DNA of 55,451 nucleotides, taken from positions 1-55,451 of the forward strand of contig CACBOA010000005.1 in NCBI GenBank assembly GCA_902540785.1. Direction: 5' to 3'. The notes under the pieces are model-generated. The model worked only from the letters and a program-made list of their open reading frames with translations, was not told the origin of the DNA and did not search any database. A program made the translations under genes and the position numbers. Each line of letters begins with the position of its first letter. The first letter of the stretch is position 1. Source of the DNA: an uncultured Pelagibacteraceae bacterium (GTDB taxonomy: Bacteria > Pseudomonadota > Alphaproteobacteria > Pelagibacterales > Pelagibacteraceae). Of the stretch, positions 19,773 to 30,066 are shown piece after piece.

Positions 19773-20918
19773 AATTTTTTTAGTCTCTTTTTTAATTAAT
19801 TCCACAGCTGGTTGATCATATGGATTTACTTTAATAGCGTTACCTAATAAAATTGTTTCTAATATAAAAAAATTAAATAGTTCACCAAGAGTTTTTTCAT
19901 CTCTCTTTAATATTTCAAAACTTCTAAAAGGTATTCCCTTTCTTCTAAAAACATTCTCGGTAGCTCTTTTTTGAGCATATGTCATATCTAATAATCTTTT
20001 ATTTCTAAGAAATTTTTTTGAGCTTAGAATATCTTTGTTTACAATTTTTTGTGAATCTTTCTCATGAACGAAAAAAAATGTAAAAAAATTATTTGTAAAG
20101 CCATCCAAATAAAGTTGCATTACACTATGATTATCTTTTGGCATATTGGAAACGATAGGCATTAAACCTTTTTTTTTTTTACCTAAACTTTCCGCTATTA
20201 GTTGCTGATACCAAAAAAATAAGTTTTCAGATTTTTTGTCATAATTTATTATAACTGAATTATGTTTTTTCTTTTTTAGAAAAAAAATAGTTGAACTAAC
20301 GTTAGAAATTAAAGCGTTTAAATATTTTTTGTTTTTAACTAAACTATTTAATTGTCTAAATTTTTTTGAGTCTAATCCCATTAACTCTGCAGGTAACATT
20401 CCTGTTTCAGATAGAACTGAATATCTTCCACCAATAAAATTATTGTGATGTATCACTTCAGCTTTTAAACTTTGAGCTAATTTATAAAGATAGTTATTTT
20501 TATTTTCTGTTATAATTAAATTTTTATCTTGTTTATTTATTATGAGATTGGTGTTAACTATAGTTTCTAAAGTTTCTCCTGATTTAGACACAACTAAATT
20601 TAAACAATTTTTATTTTTTTTATTTTTATTGCTCACATCTAAATCATTTATAAAAGAAAAATTTTTTTTTATTTTTTTCCTTAAAAAATCATATATAGCC
20701 TCAGTACCCAAAGAGGATCCTCCCATACCTATCACTCGAAAGTTTTTAAAATTTTTATATTTATTCAACTTTTTAATATCAAAACTGTTTTTGTAATTGG
20801 CACTTAAGGATTGAATAACGTGGTTTTTTTTCTTGAGAATAAGATTTAAATCTTTAGATACTTGTTTAAATTTTTTTTTTATCAGAAAATTTTTGAAAAT
20901 TATGCCATTAGTAATCAT
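19764..20918 (-). CDS. pgi: Glucose-6-phosphate isomerase, short form
   Basis: Interconverts glucose-6-phosphate and fructose-6-phosphate. About 384 residues, much shorter than the 549-residue E. coli type. The SIS-domain elements remain: VIGMGGSSLGTEAIYDFL, LVVSKSGETLETI, and GGRYSVLSETGMLPAELMG with the catalytic region. The C-terminal NPYDQPAVELIKKETK matches the PGI signature. The ATG at 20918 is preferred over the adjoining TTG and overlaps the lipoprotein stop by one base. The protein is unusually lysine-rich. It may be a minimal PGI; phosphomannose isomerase activity cannot be excluded. Confidence 0.9.
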   Translation of the reverse strand: MITNGIIFKNFLIKKKFKQVSKDLNLILKKKNHVIQSLSANYKNSFDIKKLNKYKNFKNFRVIGMGGSSLGTEAIYDFLRKKIKKNFSFINDLDVSNKNKKNKNCLNLVVSKSGETLETIVNTNLIINKQDKNLIITENKNNYLYKLAQSLKAEVIHHNNFIGGRYSVLSETGMLPAELMGLDSKKFRQLNSLVKNKKYLNALISNVSSTIFFLKKKKHNSVIINYDKKSENLFFWYQQLIAESLGKKKKGLMPIVSNMPKDNHSVMQLYLDGFTNNFFTFFFVHEKDSQKIVNKDILSSKKFLRNKRLLDMTYAQKRATENVFRRKGIPFRSFEILKRDEKTLGELFNFFILETILLGNAIKVNPYDQPAVELIKKETKKILA

Positions 20919-21232
20919 CAATTTTGTTTAATTTTTTCTATAATTGAATTTTCAAAATTCTTATCTTGTACTCCAGAACTTTCTGAAGAATTGTTATTTG
21001 ATATCAATTTTTCAATATTATTTTCAGGCTCATTTTCTTCAATATTTTCAGATATTTTGGGTAATGGTAGCTCATTAAAATCTGGTGGCATAACTAAGGG
21101 AGATTTTTTTTCTACTAAAAATTCATCTGTACTTTTTTTCTTTTGAGATGTGAATCCTTCTTTAACAGTCTGACAGCTTTGAAAAGTAAAGAATACTATT
21201 ACCAAAAACAATATTGATCTAATTTTTTTCAT
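20918..21232 (-). CDS. Lipoprotein, DUF3035-like
   Basis: A 104-residue predicted lipoprotein: signal peptide, lipobox FQSC with the lipidated C20, then a charged, low-complexity region. The segment SPLVMPPDFNELPLP resembles the PLVxPPDFxLxPP motif of DUF3035 proteins, which commonly follow lspA in alphaproteobacteria. The C-terminal half is acidic and asparagine/serine-rich, so probably disordered. It overlaps lspA by 14 bases, and pgi starts in its stop codon. Function unknown; its neighbour LspA processes lipoproteins of this kind. Confidence 0.75.
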   Translation of the reverse strand: MKKIRSILFLVIVFFTFQSCQTVKEGFTSQKKKSTDEFLVEKKSPLVMPPDFNELPLPKISENIEENEPENNIEKLISNNNSSESSGVQDKNFENSIIEKIKQN

Positions 21233-21722
21233 TTAAAGACTCTTCCTTGTTAGAGATAATTTCTAAAATAATCATAGATAAAACACCTAAACAAATAAAT
21301 ATATCTGAAACATTAAAAATAAACCAATGAAAATTTTCTACATGAAAATCTATGAAATCTGGCACAGCCTCAAAAATAATTCGATCATAAAAATTGCCTA
21401 AAGCCCCACCTAATATCATTAAAAGAGAATATTTTTTTAATCCTTCACTTCTATTAAGCATTACAAAAATAATCAATATTACTATTCCTATGAGAAAACT
21501 CAAAATATGATAAAAAAATTTATCACTAAAAGAAAATAAACCAAAAGCTATGCCTTCATTCCATATTAAACTTATATTTAGAAATTTTGAATTATATAAA
21601 TCAGAACCATAATTTTTCTCGTGAAAACTGATCACATAAATTTTTGAAAATCTATCAACACAAAAGATACTAAGGATTATTAAAAAGTTTATCAGAAAAT
21701 TTTTATTTATGTTATTTGACAT
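21219..21722 (-). CDS. lspA: Lipoprotein signal peptidase II
   Basis: Inner-membrane aspartyl protease that removes lipoprotein signal peptides after lipidation. The 167 residues have four hydrophobic segments. The two catalytic aspartates are in GNFYDRI and FNVSDIFIC, the expected conserved blocks. VDRFSKIY (in place of the usual VD..SK) is in the first helix, and NEGIAFGLFS is the periplasmic motif. The start lies inside the end of ileS (16-base overlap), the common ileS-lspA arrangement. Confidence 0.96.
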   Translation of the reverse strand: MSNNINKNFLINFLIILSIFCVDRFSKIYVISFHEKNYGSDLYNSKFLNISLIWNEGIAFGLFSFSDKFFYHILSFLIGIVILIIFVMLNRSEGLKKYSLLMILGGALGNFYDRIIFEAVPDFIDFHVENFHWFIFNVSDIFICLGVLSMIILEIISNKEESLNEKN

Positions 21723-24436
21723 TTAGGATGCCTCTCACATGGATCTTTTCTTATTTTCCAACAAACAGAACATTTGTTTCCAGACGCTTTTTTTGTCTCA
21801 ACTAAAATGTCTAATTGATTATCAAAATTAACATTAGCTTTGGAAACTATACATAATTCTGATAAATCCATACTTCCAACTATATCCTTATATTTTTGAT
21901 TAAGTTGAATATTAAGATCTGCCTCTAGACTTGAACCAATTTCTTTACTAGCTCTTTGTTCTTCAATGCTTATGTTGCATATATCTCTTATTTTCATTAA
22001 TTGAGACCATTTCTCTGCCAGTTTATCATTTTTGAATTTTTCTGGAAATTTTAAAAATTTTTCTAAATGAATGCTTTTACTGTTCTTTGATATTAGCTGA
22101 TAAATTTCTTCAGTGGTGAAAGATAAAATAGGAGCGAACCATCTAAGCAAAGATTTCAGCAGAATATTTAAAACAGTAACACATGACTTTCTTTTCTCAG
22201 AATTAATTGGATCACAATATAAAGTATCCTTTCTAATATCAAAATAAAATGCTGATAAGTCTACGGTGCAAAAACTTAACAGTTCTTTATAAAGATTATG
22301 AAAATCATATTTATTAAAACAAGTTTCAAATTTTTGATTCAATATATATATCTTATTTAACAGAAACCTTTCTAGTTCTGGCAAGCTTTCGATATCAATT
22401 TCATCAAAATTAACATCCTCAAATTTATCGTTTATATTTCCTAGTAAATATCTGAATGTATTTCTTATTTTACGATAAGACTCCGAATGCTGATCTAATA
22501 TTGAATAATCAATTCTTAAGTCTTCTGCATAATTTGATGCTGCCACCCAAATCCTTAAAATATCGGCACCATACTTTTTTAAAATATCATCTGGTGCAAT
22601 TACATTTCCTAGAGATTTTGACATTTTAAGACCCTTTCCATCTACAACAAACCCATGTGATAGTATAGACTCAAAAGGTGCTCTGCCTCTTGTTCCACAC
22701 GACTCTAATAAAGAAGAATGAAACCAACCTCTATGCTGATCCGAACCTTCCAAATACATTGATGCAGGCCACTTTAGATCTTTTCTTTTCTCTAGAACAA
22801 AAGAATGAGTTGATCCACTATCAAACCAAACTTCAACGATGTCGCTGAGCTTTTCGAAATCTTCTGCTTTATATTTATTGCTTAAAAATTTTTGAGGATC
22901 ATCTTCAAACCAACAATCCGAACCCTCTTTCTCATAAATTTTTGCAATATTTTCAAACACTTCATCATCTATCAAAATTTCATTAGATTTTTTATTTACG
23001 AAAATTGGAAGAGGTACACCCCAAACTCTCTGTCTTGACACACACCAATCTGGTCTTGTCTCAATCATTGATTTTAATCTTTCTTTGCCTTTACTTGGAT
23101 AAAAAGTTGTATCATCAATTGCTTTTAAAGCTTTACTTCTTAGTTTATGACTTTCCATAGAAATAAACCATTGTGGTGTTGCTCTATGAACTAAAGGTGC
23201 TTTTGACCTCCAAGAATGAGGGTAGGAATGGACCAATTTACCATTTGAAAGAAGTTTATTTTGTTCTTTTAATTTTTCAATAACAATTGGATTGGCCTTG
23301 AAAATATGTAGACCTTCAAACAAAGAAACATTTTTTGTATATTTTCCATCATCATCGACTGTCTCAATGGCTTTTATTCCGTTATTTAAACAAAGATTAA
23401 AATCATCAGGTCCATGACTTGGTGCACAATGAACAATTCCTGTTCCTTGCTCAGTGGTAACGAAACGGGCCTCTAACATAGGAATATCGTAGTCATAACC
23501 CAAATTAACAAATGGATGCTTGCAGATAGTATCCTTTAAATCTTTACCTTTAAATTTTTTTAGACTTTTAAATTCTTTTAACTCACAATTTTTTAAAACC
23601 GAGTCTAGTAATGCTTCTGCAACAATGATCTTTTTATTTTTAAAATTTCCCTCATCACTAATTTGAATTACCAAATAATCTAAGCTTTCGTTGTAAGCTA
23701 GAGCCTTATTAGCTGGTATGGTCCAGGGAGTAGTTGTCCATATTACAATATCACAATCATTAAGCTCTTTAATTTTGGATGATTTTACCGGAAAGCAAGC
23801 ATAAATTGTATCAGATTTATGATCTTGATATTCAACTTCAGCATCAGCTAAGGCTGTTTTTTCCACTGTTGACCATAAGACTGGTTTAAATCCCCTATAA
23901 AGACTTCCCTCTTTTAAAAATTTACCTAACTCTCTTACAATTTGTGCCTCTGCGTCATAACTCATTGTTGAATAATAATTTTCCCAATCACCAACAACAC
24001 CCAGTCTTTTAAACTGGTCTTTATGAACCTCTATCCACTTTTCTGCAAATGATCGACATTCTTTTCTGAATTCAACAATTGGAACATCATTTTTATTTTT
24101 TTTATTTTTTTTGTATTGCTCTTCAATTTTCCACTCAATAGGTAAACCATGACAATCCCAACCTGGCACATAAACAGAGTCTTTACCGTCCATTTGATGA
24201 AATTTCACAATAATATCCTTTAATATTTTATTCAAAGCAGTCCCCATATGAATATTTCCATTTGCATATGGAGGACCATCGTGAAGAACAAATTTTTCTT
24301 CTCCTTTTCTTGAGTTTCTTAATTCTTTATAAAGGTCAATTTTTTTCCAAAGTTCCAATATTTCTGGCTCTCTTATCGGTAAATTTGCCTTCATTGAAAA
24401 AGCTGTTTTAGGTAAATTTATTTGACTTTTACTCAT
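21707..24436 (-). CDS. ileS: Isoleucine-tRNA ligase
   Basis: Class I aminoacyl-tRNA synthetase that charges tRNA-Ile. The 909-residue length is normal for bacterial IleRS. The ATP-site HIGH motif appears as HMGT (63-66) and the second motif as KMSKSLGN. The editing domain includes WTTTPWTIPANKALAY and GTGIVHCAPSHGPDD. The C-terminal zinc ribbon with CSVCWKIRKDPCERHPKC is present, a feature of the zinc-containing bacterial type. It starts four bases inside the ribF end and leads into lspA. Confidence 0.98.
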   Translation of the reverse strand: MSKSQINLPKTAFSMKANLPIREPEILELWKKIDLYKELRNSRKGEEKFVLHDGPPYANGNIHMGTALNKILKDIIVKFHQMDGKDSVYVPGWDCHGLPIEWKIEEQYKKNKKNKNDVPIVEFRKECRSFAEKWIEVHKDQFKRLGVVGDWENYYSTMSYDAEAQIVRELGKFLKEGSLYRGFKPVLWSTVEKTALADAEVEYQDHKSDTIYACFPVKSSKIKELNDCDIVIWTTTPWTIPANKALAYNESLDYLVIQISDEGNFKNKKIIVAEALLDSVLKNCELKEFKSLKKFKGKDLKDTICKHPFVNLGYDYDIPMLEARFVTTEQGTGIVHCAPSHGPDDFNLCLNNGIKAIETVDDDGKYTKNVSLFEGLHIFKANPIVIEKLKEQNKLLSNGKLVHSYPHSWRSKAPLVHRATPQWFISMESHKLRSKALKAIDDTTFYPSKGKERLKSMIETRPDWCVSRQRVWGVPLPIFVNKKSNEILIDDEVFENIAKIYEKEGSDCWFEDDPQKFLSNKYKAEDFEKLSDIVEVWFDSGSTHSFVLEKRKDLKWPASMYLEGSDQHRGWFHSSLLESCGTRGRAPFESILSHGFVVDGKGLKMSKSLGNVIAPDDILKKYGADILRIWVAASNYAEDLRIDYSILDQHSESYRKIRNTFRYLLGNINDKFEDVNFDEIDIESLPELERFLLNKIYILNQKFETCFNKYDFHNLYKELLSFCTVDLSAFYFDIRKDTLYCDPINSEKRKSCVTVLNILLKSLLRWFAPILSFTTEEIYQLISKNSKSIHLEKFLKFPEKFKNDKLAEKWSQLMKIRDICNISIEEQRASKEIGSSLEADLNIQLNQKYKDIVGSMDLSELCIVSKANVNFDNQLDILVETKKASGNKCSVCWKIRKDPCERHPKCQIT

Positions 24437-25362
24437 TTCATTTTTTTTGCAATTAAAAGATCGATATTAATTTGATTCTTTAATTGTTCTACATTTTTGA
24501 ATTTTTTTTCTTCTCTTATAAATTTTAAGAATTCAACTCTTAAATACTTATTATATAAATTTCCAGAAAAATTAAATAAATGTACCTCTAATAGTATTTT
24601 CTTTCCATTAAATGTGGGTCGATATCCTAAATTTGCTATACCGGTAATATAATTTGATTGATTCATTTTTCTAGCTTTAACACCATAAACACCGGGTTTA
24701 GCCAAAACGTAATCATTGATATCAATGTTAGCTGTTGGAAAACCAATCTTTTTTCCTAGCTGTTTACCTTTTTGAACCTTTCCATCAATGGACCAGTTTC
24801 TTTTTAAAAGTTTGTTCACATCCTTAAGCTTTCCATTTTGCAAATATTTTCTTATCAGAGAAGATGAAATAATTTTTTTTTTAACTATTAAAGGTTGAGG
24901 TTTAATTATCTTATATTTGTATAACTTTTCATACTTTATCAATTGTTTTACATCTCCCTCTCTTTTATTCCCAAACTTAAAATTATTACTTACAAAAATA
25001 AATTTTGGATTAATTCTTTTTCCTAGAGTTTCTTTTATAAATGAAATTGATTTTGTTTTTGAAAATTTATTATTAAATTTTTTAATTATGACAAAATCAA
25101 CATTAAGCTTACTTAAATTTTCAATTTTCTGATTTAAATTAGATATTCTGAAATTTTTTAATTGTGGATTAAAAAACATCTTTGGCATTGGCTCAAAAGT
25201 TAAAACACCAATCTTCGATGAATATCTTTTTTTATACTTTTTTGCGAGCTTAAATAATTTTTGATGCCCCAAGTGAAGTCCATCAAAATTACCAATTAAG
25301 ATAATCGAGTTTTTATATTTTTTAGAAATATTAAAACTATTATATAATTTCATCTTCACCAT
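24433..25362 (-). CDS. ribF: Bifunctional riboflavin kinase / FAD synthetase
   Basis: Makes FMN from riboflavin and then FAD. The 309 residues show the N-terminal adenylyltransferase domain with GNFDGLHLGH (24-33), VLTFEPMP, and the SSSLIRKYLQNGK segment. The C-terminal kinase domain has GKKIGFPTANID and the GVYGVKA/GIANLGYRPTF strands. The order ribF-ileS-lspA is common in bacteria. It overlaps the HAD hydrolase upstream by seven bases. Confidence 0.96.
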   Translation of the reverse strand: MVKMKLYNSFNISKKYKNSIILIGNFDGLHLGHQKLFKLAKKYKKRYSSKIGVLTFEPMPKMFFNPQLKNFRISNLNQKIENLSKLNVDFVIIKKFNNKFSKTKSISFIKETLGKRINPKFIFVSNNFKFGNKREGDVKQLIKYEKLYKYKIIKPQPLIVKKKIISSSLIRKYLQNGKLKDVNKLLKRNWSIDGKVQKGKQLGKKIGFPTANIDINDYVLAKPGVYGVKARKMNQSNYITGIANLGYRPTFNGKKILLEVHLFNFSGNLYNKYLRVEFLKFIREEKKFKNVEQLKNQINIDLLIAKKMK

Positions 25363-26174
25363 TTTAATTCAGATTGAATATAATTACAGATTGTTTCGTA
25401 GGATCTTGCTGTCTCCTCAATTCCTTTATTTTCAATTTCTTTTTTATGTATACCATTCGAAATGATTAGAGAGTCGTAATTGAGAAGGTTTGCACCTTTT
25501 ATATCTGTATTTAAATTATCACCGACTGAAAGAGTTTTTTTACCTTTATTATCAATGGATAAATTATAAACTTCAGGGTAAGGTTTACCAAAGTATACAA
25601 CTTTACCCCCCATTTTTTCAAAAACCATAGCAACTGAACCTGCGCAAAGTTCTCTCTTGTTTCCTCTGTCCACAATTAAGTCTGGATTAGTGCAAATCAT
25701 TTCTTTATCTAAATTTTTCTCAAATAATTCTTTATAATAATTTAAATCTTTATCAAATTTTTCAAACAATCCAGTGCATAAGATATATTCTCCTTCATCA
25801 ATGTTGCCCGACTTCATTTTAACAAAGTCATTAAACAAATCAAAATCACGTGGAGGCCCAACGTGAAAAAAATTTTTCTCAGATAAATTTTTTTTAAGAT
25901 AATTTAATGATGCTTGGCCAGATGTAAAAACATGATCTCTAATTTCTTTTTCCATGCCCATTTTTTCTAAAAAGGATTTAACTACATCATTAGGTCTTGG
26001 AGCATTAGTAAGCAGAATGTATTCTTTGCCTTTTTTTGTGATTTCTTTTAAAACGTTAATTGCCTCTTTGTGAAGGTTTATTCCATTATGAATAACACCC
26101 CATAAATCGATATAAAAAAGCTGATAATTATCAACGATGGAGCAGAAACCATCTTTGTCTAAATTTTTAGTCAT
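25356..26174 (-). CDS. HAD-superfamily phosphatase, class IIA (TIGR01459-like)
   Basis: About 272 residues with HAD motifs: a DLWGVIHNG nucleophile region (the first aspartate of DxWG), LLTNAPRP for motif II, and a late VGDNLNTDIKGAN motif IV. The insertion and GKPYPEVYN segment fit the class IIA cap (NagD/pyridoxal phosphatase-like). The substrate is unknown. The gene is the first of a leftward run into ribF. I use the ATG at 26174 because the apparent start at 26177 is a TTG directly before it. Confidence 0.88.
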   Translation of the reverse strand: MTKNLDKDGFCSIVDNYQLFYIDLWGVIHNGINLHKEAINVLKEITKKGKEYILLTNAPRPNDVVKSFLEKMGMEKEIRDHVFTSGQASLNYLKKNLSEKNFFHVGPPRDFDLFNDFVKMKSGNIDEGEYILCTGLFEKFDKDLNYYKELFEKNLDKEMICTNPDLIVDRGNKRELCAGSVAMVFEKMGGKVVYFGKPYPEVYNLSIDNKGKKTLSVGDNLNTDIKGANLLNYDSLIISNGIHKKEIENKGIEETARSYETICNYIQSELKW

Positions 26175-26243
26175 CAAAATAATCTATAACCCAAAAAATC
26201 CACAATTTCCTACCTTTTTTAATAAACTAAATATCAAGTATAT

Positions 26244-26271
26244 CTTGAAATAGTATTACCAATCTCTATAT
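26244..26271 (+). promoter_or_regulatory. Heat-shock (sigma-32-like) promoter of groES-groEL
   Basis: CTTGAA (26244-26249) and CTATAT (26266-26271) are separated by 16 bases. They match the alphaproteobacterial RpoH consensus (CTTGA-type -35, CYTATNT-type -10). Transcription should begin near 26278-26280, about 20 bases before the groES ATG. The same geometry appears before hsp20. No CIRCE inverted repeat is visible, so HrcA control is not indicated. Confidence 0.72.
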
Positions 26272-26298
26272 GAACTCCATATTTATTTAGGAGAATAT

Positions 26299-26589
26299 AT
26301 GAAATTTAGACCTTTACATGACAGAGTTTTAATAGAAGTTTTAGATAGCAGCGAAAAGACTGCTGGAGGAATAATCATACCAGATACTGCACAAGAGAAG
26401 CCCCAAGAGGGAAAAGTTGTTGCTGTTGGTGGTGGTGCAAAAACTGAAGATGGAAAAAAAATTCCAATGGATGTTAAAGTTGGAGACAAAGTTTTATTTG
26501 GCAAATGGTCAGGAACTGAAGTCAAAATTGATGGTAAGGAATACAGCATAATGAAAGAATCAGACATTATGGGTATTTCAAGTAAATAA
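26299..26589 (+). CDS. groES: Co-chaperonin GroES
   Basis: Heptameric lid of the GroEL folding chamber. The 96-residue protein has the N-terminal [12 protein letters not shown] strand, the mobile loop with [16 protein letters not shown], and [15 protein letters not shown] further on. All are standard for GroES. The Shine-Dalgarno GGAG lies six bases before the ATG. A promoter of heat-shock type lies just upstream, and groEL follows after 23 bases. Confidence 0.99.
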   Translation: MKFRPLHDRVLIEVLDSSEKTAGGIIIPDTAQEKPQEGKVVAVGGGAKTEDGKKIPMDVKVGDKVLFGKWSGTEVKIDGKEYSIMKESDIMGISSK

Positions 26590-26594
26590 CATAA

Positions 26595-28274
<1,680 letters not shown>

Positions 28275-28301
28275 TCCCCATTGTTCTCAAACAAAAATTC
28301 A

Positions 28302-28332
28302 AAAAGGGCAGTTTTTACTGCCCTTTTTTTTT
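28302..28332 (+). terminator. Intrinsic terminator after groEL (copy A)
   Basis: GGGCAG (28306-28311) pairs with CTGCCC (28318-28323) around a TTTTTA loop. An A-run precedes and a nine-T run follows, so the stem can extend through A-T pairs. This is a strong rho-independent terminator for groES-groEL. A 30-base stretch (28302-28331) recurs exactly at 30096-30125. Confidence 0.93.
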
Positions 28333-28350
28333 ATTTGTATCAAAATCATT

Positions 28351-28385
28351 AGTGATGAAGGAATGATGAAGGAATGATGAAGGAT
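28351..28385 (+). repeat. 14-bp direct repeat (left copy) leading into an 11-bp tandem repeat
   Basis: AGTGATGAAGGAAT (28351-28364) recurs exactly at 30004-30017. From 28354 the 11-base unit GATGAAGGAAT is present three times (28354-28364, 28365-28375, and a last copy 28376-28385 that lacks one base). It lies between the groEL terminator and the end of the unknown gene at 28409. The match with the far side marks the inner boundary of the cassette. Confidence 0.85.
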
Positions 28386-28408
28386 TTTTAAATAATCATT
28401 TATAAAAC

Positions 28409-29197
28409 TTAATACTCTAAATTTTTTGCTACGTGAAAAGCATCAAACAACTTAAAAGGTTTACAAACTTTAAAATCAGGAGCATTTAATAATTCACGTT
28501 TGCCTTTTAGTTTTAGTGGATTTTCTTTATCGATATCATGGTACTGTTGATTATAATTGTTTAATTCTTTTAAAGTTTCATTTAAATCAAATTTTTTTTT
28601 TGTAGATATTAATTCAATGTGGTCTTGACCAGGATGAGCGCCGTAGTGAGCAAGGATTAATCTATATTTTTTATCAATTTTGTTAAATAAAATATATGCT
28701 TCATTCCAAAGAGTGTCTTCAACTACAATACTATCAAAGTATTTTTCAACTTTAAAATATTTTTTAAACTGTAAAAAAAACACTCCAGTTTTTAATAATT
28801 CACCTAAATATTCTAAGAATATTGTTTCATCATCTTCATGCTCATCACCAGTTCTGATATATTTTGGATTATATTTATCAACACACTTAAGTATTAAATG
28901 GCAGAAATCATCAACCATACCTTCTTTATATGAATCGATTATTTTATTAAATTTTTTAATATTAAAGTTTTTGAAAACATAATCTATTACTTTTGGTTTT
29001 GATTTATCATATAACTTATAGACAGCATCAATTTGCTTCGAATCTTCTTTCTTCATTATATTTTTACAAATCTGACATTTCTGCTTACCAATTAGAATTT
29101 TTGGAACTTTGAGTGGTTTATACTTATTTACACAAGTTTTTTTTTCACACCTTACATATCCATATATTATTTTTTTGTTTAAAATCTTTTTTTTCAC
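28409..29197 (-). CDS. Unknown protein with an N-terminal zinc-ribbon-like cysteine set (cassette gene 2)
   Basis: A 262-residue protein I do not recognise. Near the N-terminus, C17-x4-C22 and C41-x2-C44 could bind zinc. The middle carries an acidic/histidine cluster, GDEHEDDE (117-124), and the C-terminal half has HYGAHPGQDHIE (184-195), both possible metal or active-site residues. There is no signal peptide or membrane helix. The start is GTG at 29197, three bases after the stop of the upstream cassette gene, so the two form an operon. A nuclease or regulatory role would be speculation. It lies inside the repeat-bounded insertion after groEL. Confidence 0.72.
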   Translation of the reverse strand: MKKKILNKKIIYGYVRCEKKTCVNKYKPLKVPKILIGKQKCQICKNIMKKEDSKQIDAVYKLYDKSKPKVIDYVFKNFNIKKFNKIIDSYKEGMVDDFCHLILKCVDKYNPKYIRTGDEHEDDETIFLEYLGELLKTGVFFLQFKKYFKVEKYFDSIVVEDTLWNEAYILFNKIDKKYRLILAHYGAHPGQDHIELISTKKKFDLNETLKELNNYNQQYHDIDKENPLKLKGKRELLNAPDFKVCKPFKLFDAFHVAKNLEY

Positions 29198-29200
29198 AAC

Positions 29201-29929
29201 TTATTTCTTTAATACAAAGATTAAACCACCTCCATTGTATTCAGGTCTGTAAACATCATAAGTACCATTATCAACAGCATATTTGACTATAGAACCGTGT
29301 TCTTTCTTTTTTTTTTGTTTTTTAAGTTTATTCAATTCCTTTTGAAAAGACTTTACTTTTTCTTTATCAAACTCTTCGAAAGGTTTTATAATTCTTTTTC
29401 CATCAGACTGCATTGGGTGGTCATAAAATATTGAAGACAGTTCGGAGTCACATAAAGGTGCAAAACACATACTTTTTGAAGTGATCTTAATTGTTTTTTT
29501 TAGGTATTTTTTCTTAGTAAAATTAAAAAAATTATCATAAAGATCAAAATCTCTTCTATGAATTGCAGTTGTATCATGAATTAAAAAAAAACCAGTAGGA
29601 GCATGATTATTTTTTTTCAAAATATCACTTATACCTGAACCTTTAATCTTAATATCTATAAGGGGGTAAATTGTATAATCACAATAACCAGCAAGATATT
29701 CCTCTTCTCCATCACCTACAATACTTGAACATGATAAATTTTTAATATCATTAACTTTTTTAACCGAGTCAAATTCATCATTGGTTACGAAATACGTTTG
29801 AATTAAATATTGATTTTTTATATCTAAAACATCTTTGGTATCACCAATTATAAAATCATTATTTTTATAACAGGAATTAGAAACTTCTAATCTAGAATTT
29901 GACATAAAATTAGGTCTTTTTTTCTTCAT
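29201..29929 (-). CDS. Unknown protein (cassette gene 1)
   Basis: A 242-residue cytoplasmic protein without a recognised domain. Features: a central IHDTTAIHRRDFDLYDNFF block, a CFAPLCDSE segment with two of its cysteines, and a lysine-rich charged region at about 192-217 (KELNKLKKQKKKKEH). The C-terminal end has PEYNGGGLIFVLKK. It is the first gene of a two-gene leftward unit and presumably supplies the promoter, which should lie in 29930-30060. The position between the duplicated terminators suggests it arrived by insertion. No function is proposed. Confidence 0.72.
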   Translation of the reverse strand: MKKKRPNFMSNSRLEVSNSCYKNNDFIIGDTKDVLDIKNQYLIQTYFVTNDEFDSVKKVNDIKNLSCSSIVGDGEEEYLAGYCDYTIYPLIDIKIKGSGISDILKKNNHAPTGFFLIHDTTAIHRRDFDLYDNFFNFTKKKYLKKTIKITSKSMCFAPLCDSELSSIFYDHPMQSDGKRIIKPFEEFDKEKVKSFQKELNKLKKQKKKKEHGSIVKYAVDNGTYDVYRPEYNGGGLIFVLKK

Positions 29930-29970
29930 TACAAAACCTAACTCAACACTAAAATGAAGTCATCTTTTGA

Positions 29971-30017
29971 ATTGCTTTGAAATTGCTTTAAATAGTGATG
30001 AAGAGTGATGAAGGAAT
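29971..30017 (+). repeat. 11-bp tandem repeat and right copies of the direct repeat
   Basis: ATTGCTTTGAA (29971-29981) and ATTGCTTTAAA (29982-29992) form an 11-base tandem repeat. AGTGATGAAG (29994-30003) follows, and then AGTGATGAAGGAAT (30004-30017), which is identical to 28351-28364. The rest of the 229-base gap 29930-30158 holds this repeat, the second groEL-tail-like sequence, and presumably the leftward promoter of the cassette genes; I saw no convincing promoter match. Confidence 0.8.
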
Positions 30018-30066
30018 TTTCAAAATGTTAAGTAAATCAAGTATTATTAGAAACCAGTATGAGAAT

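Noticed and set aside
26275-26293. CTCC and GGAG pairing before groES as an RNA thermometer
   Set aside because: From the nearby promoter the transcript should start at about 26278-26280, so the CTCC would lie outside or at the very end of the mRNA. The stem is also only four pairs.
26178-26298. CIRCE element before groES
   Set aside because: No TTAGCACTC-N9-GAGTGCTAA-like inverted repeat is visible; only the sigma-32-like boxes are.
28354-28385. CRISPR-like short repeats
   Set aside because: The 11-base units are adjacent with no spacers, and no cas genes are present. It is a simple tandem repeat.
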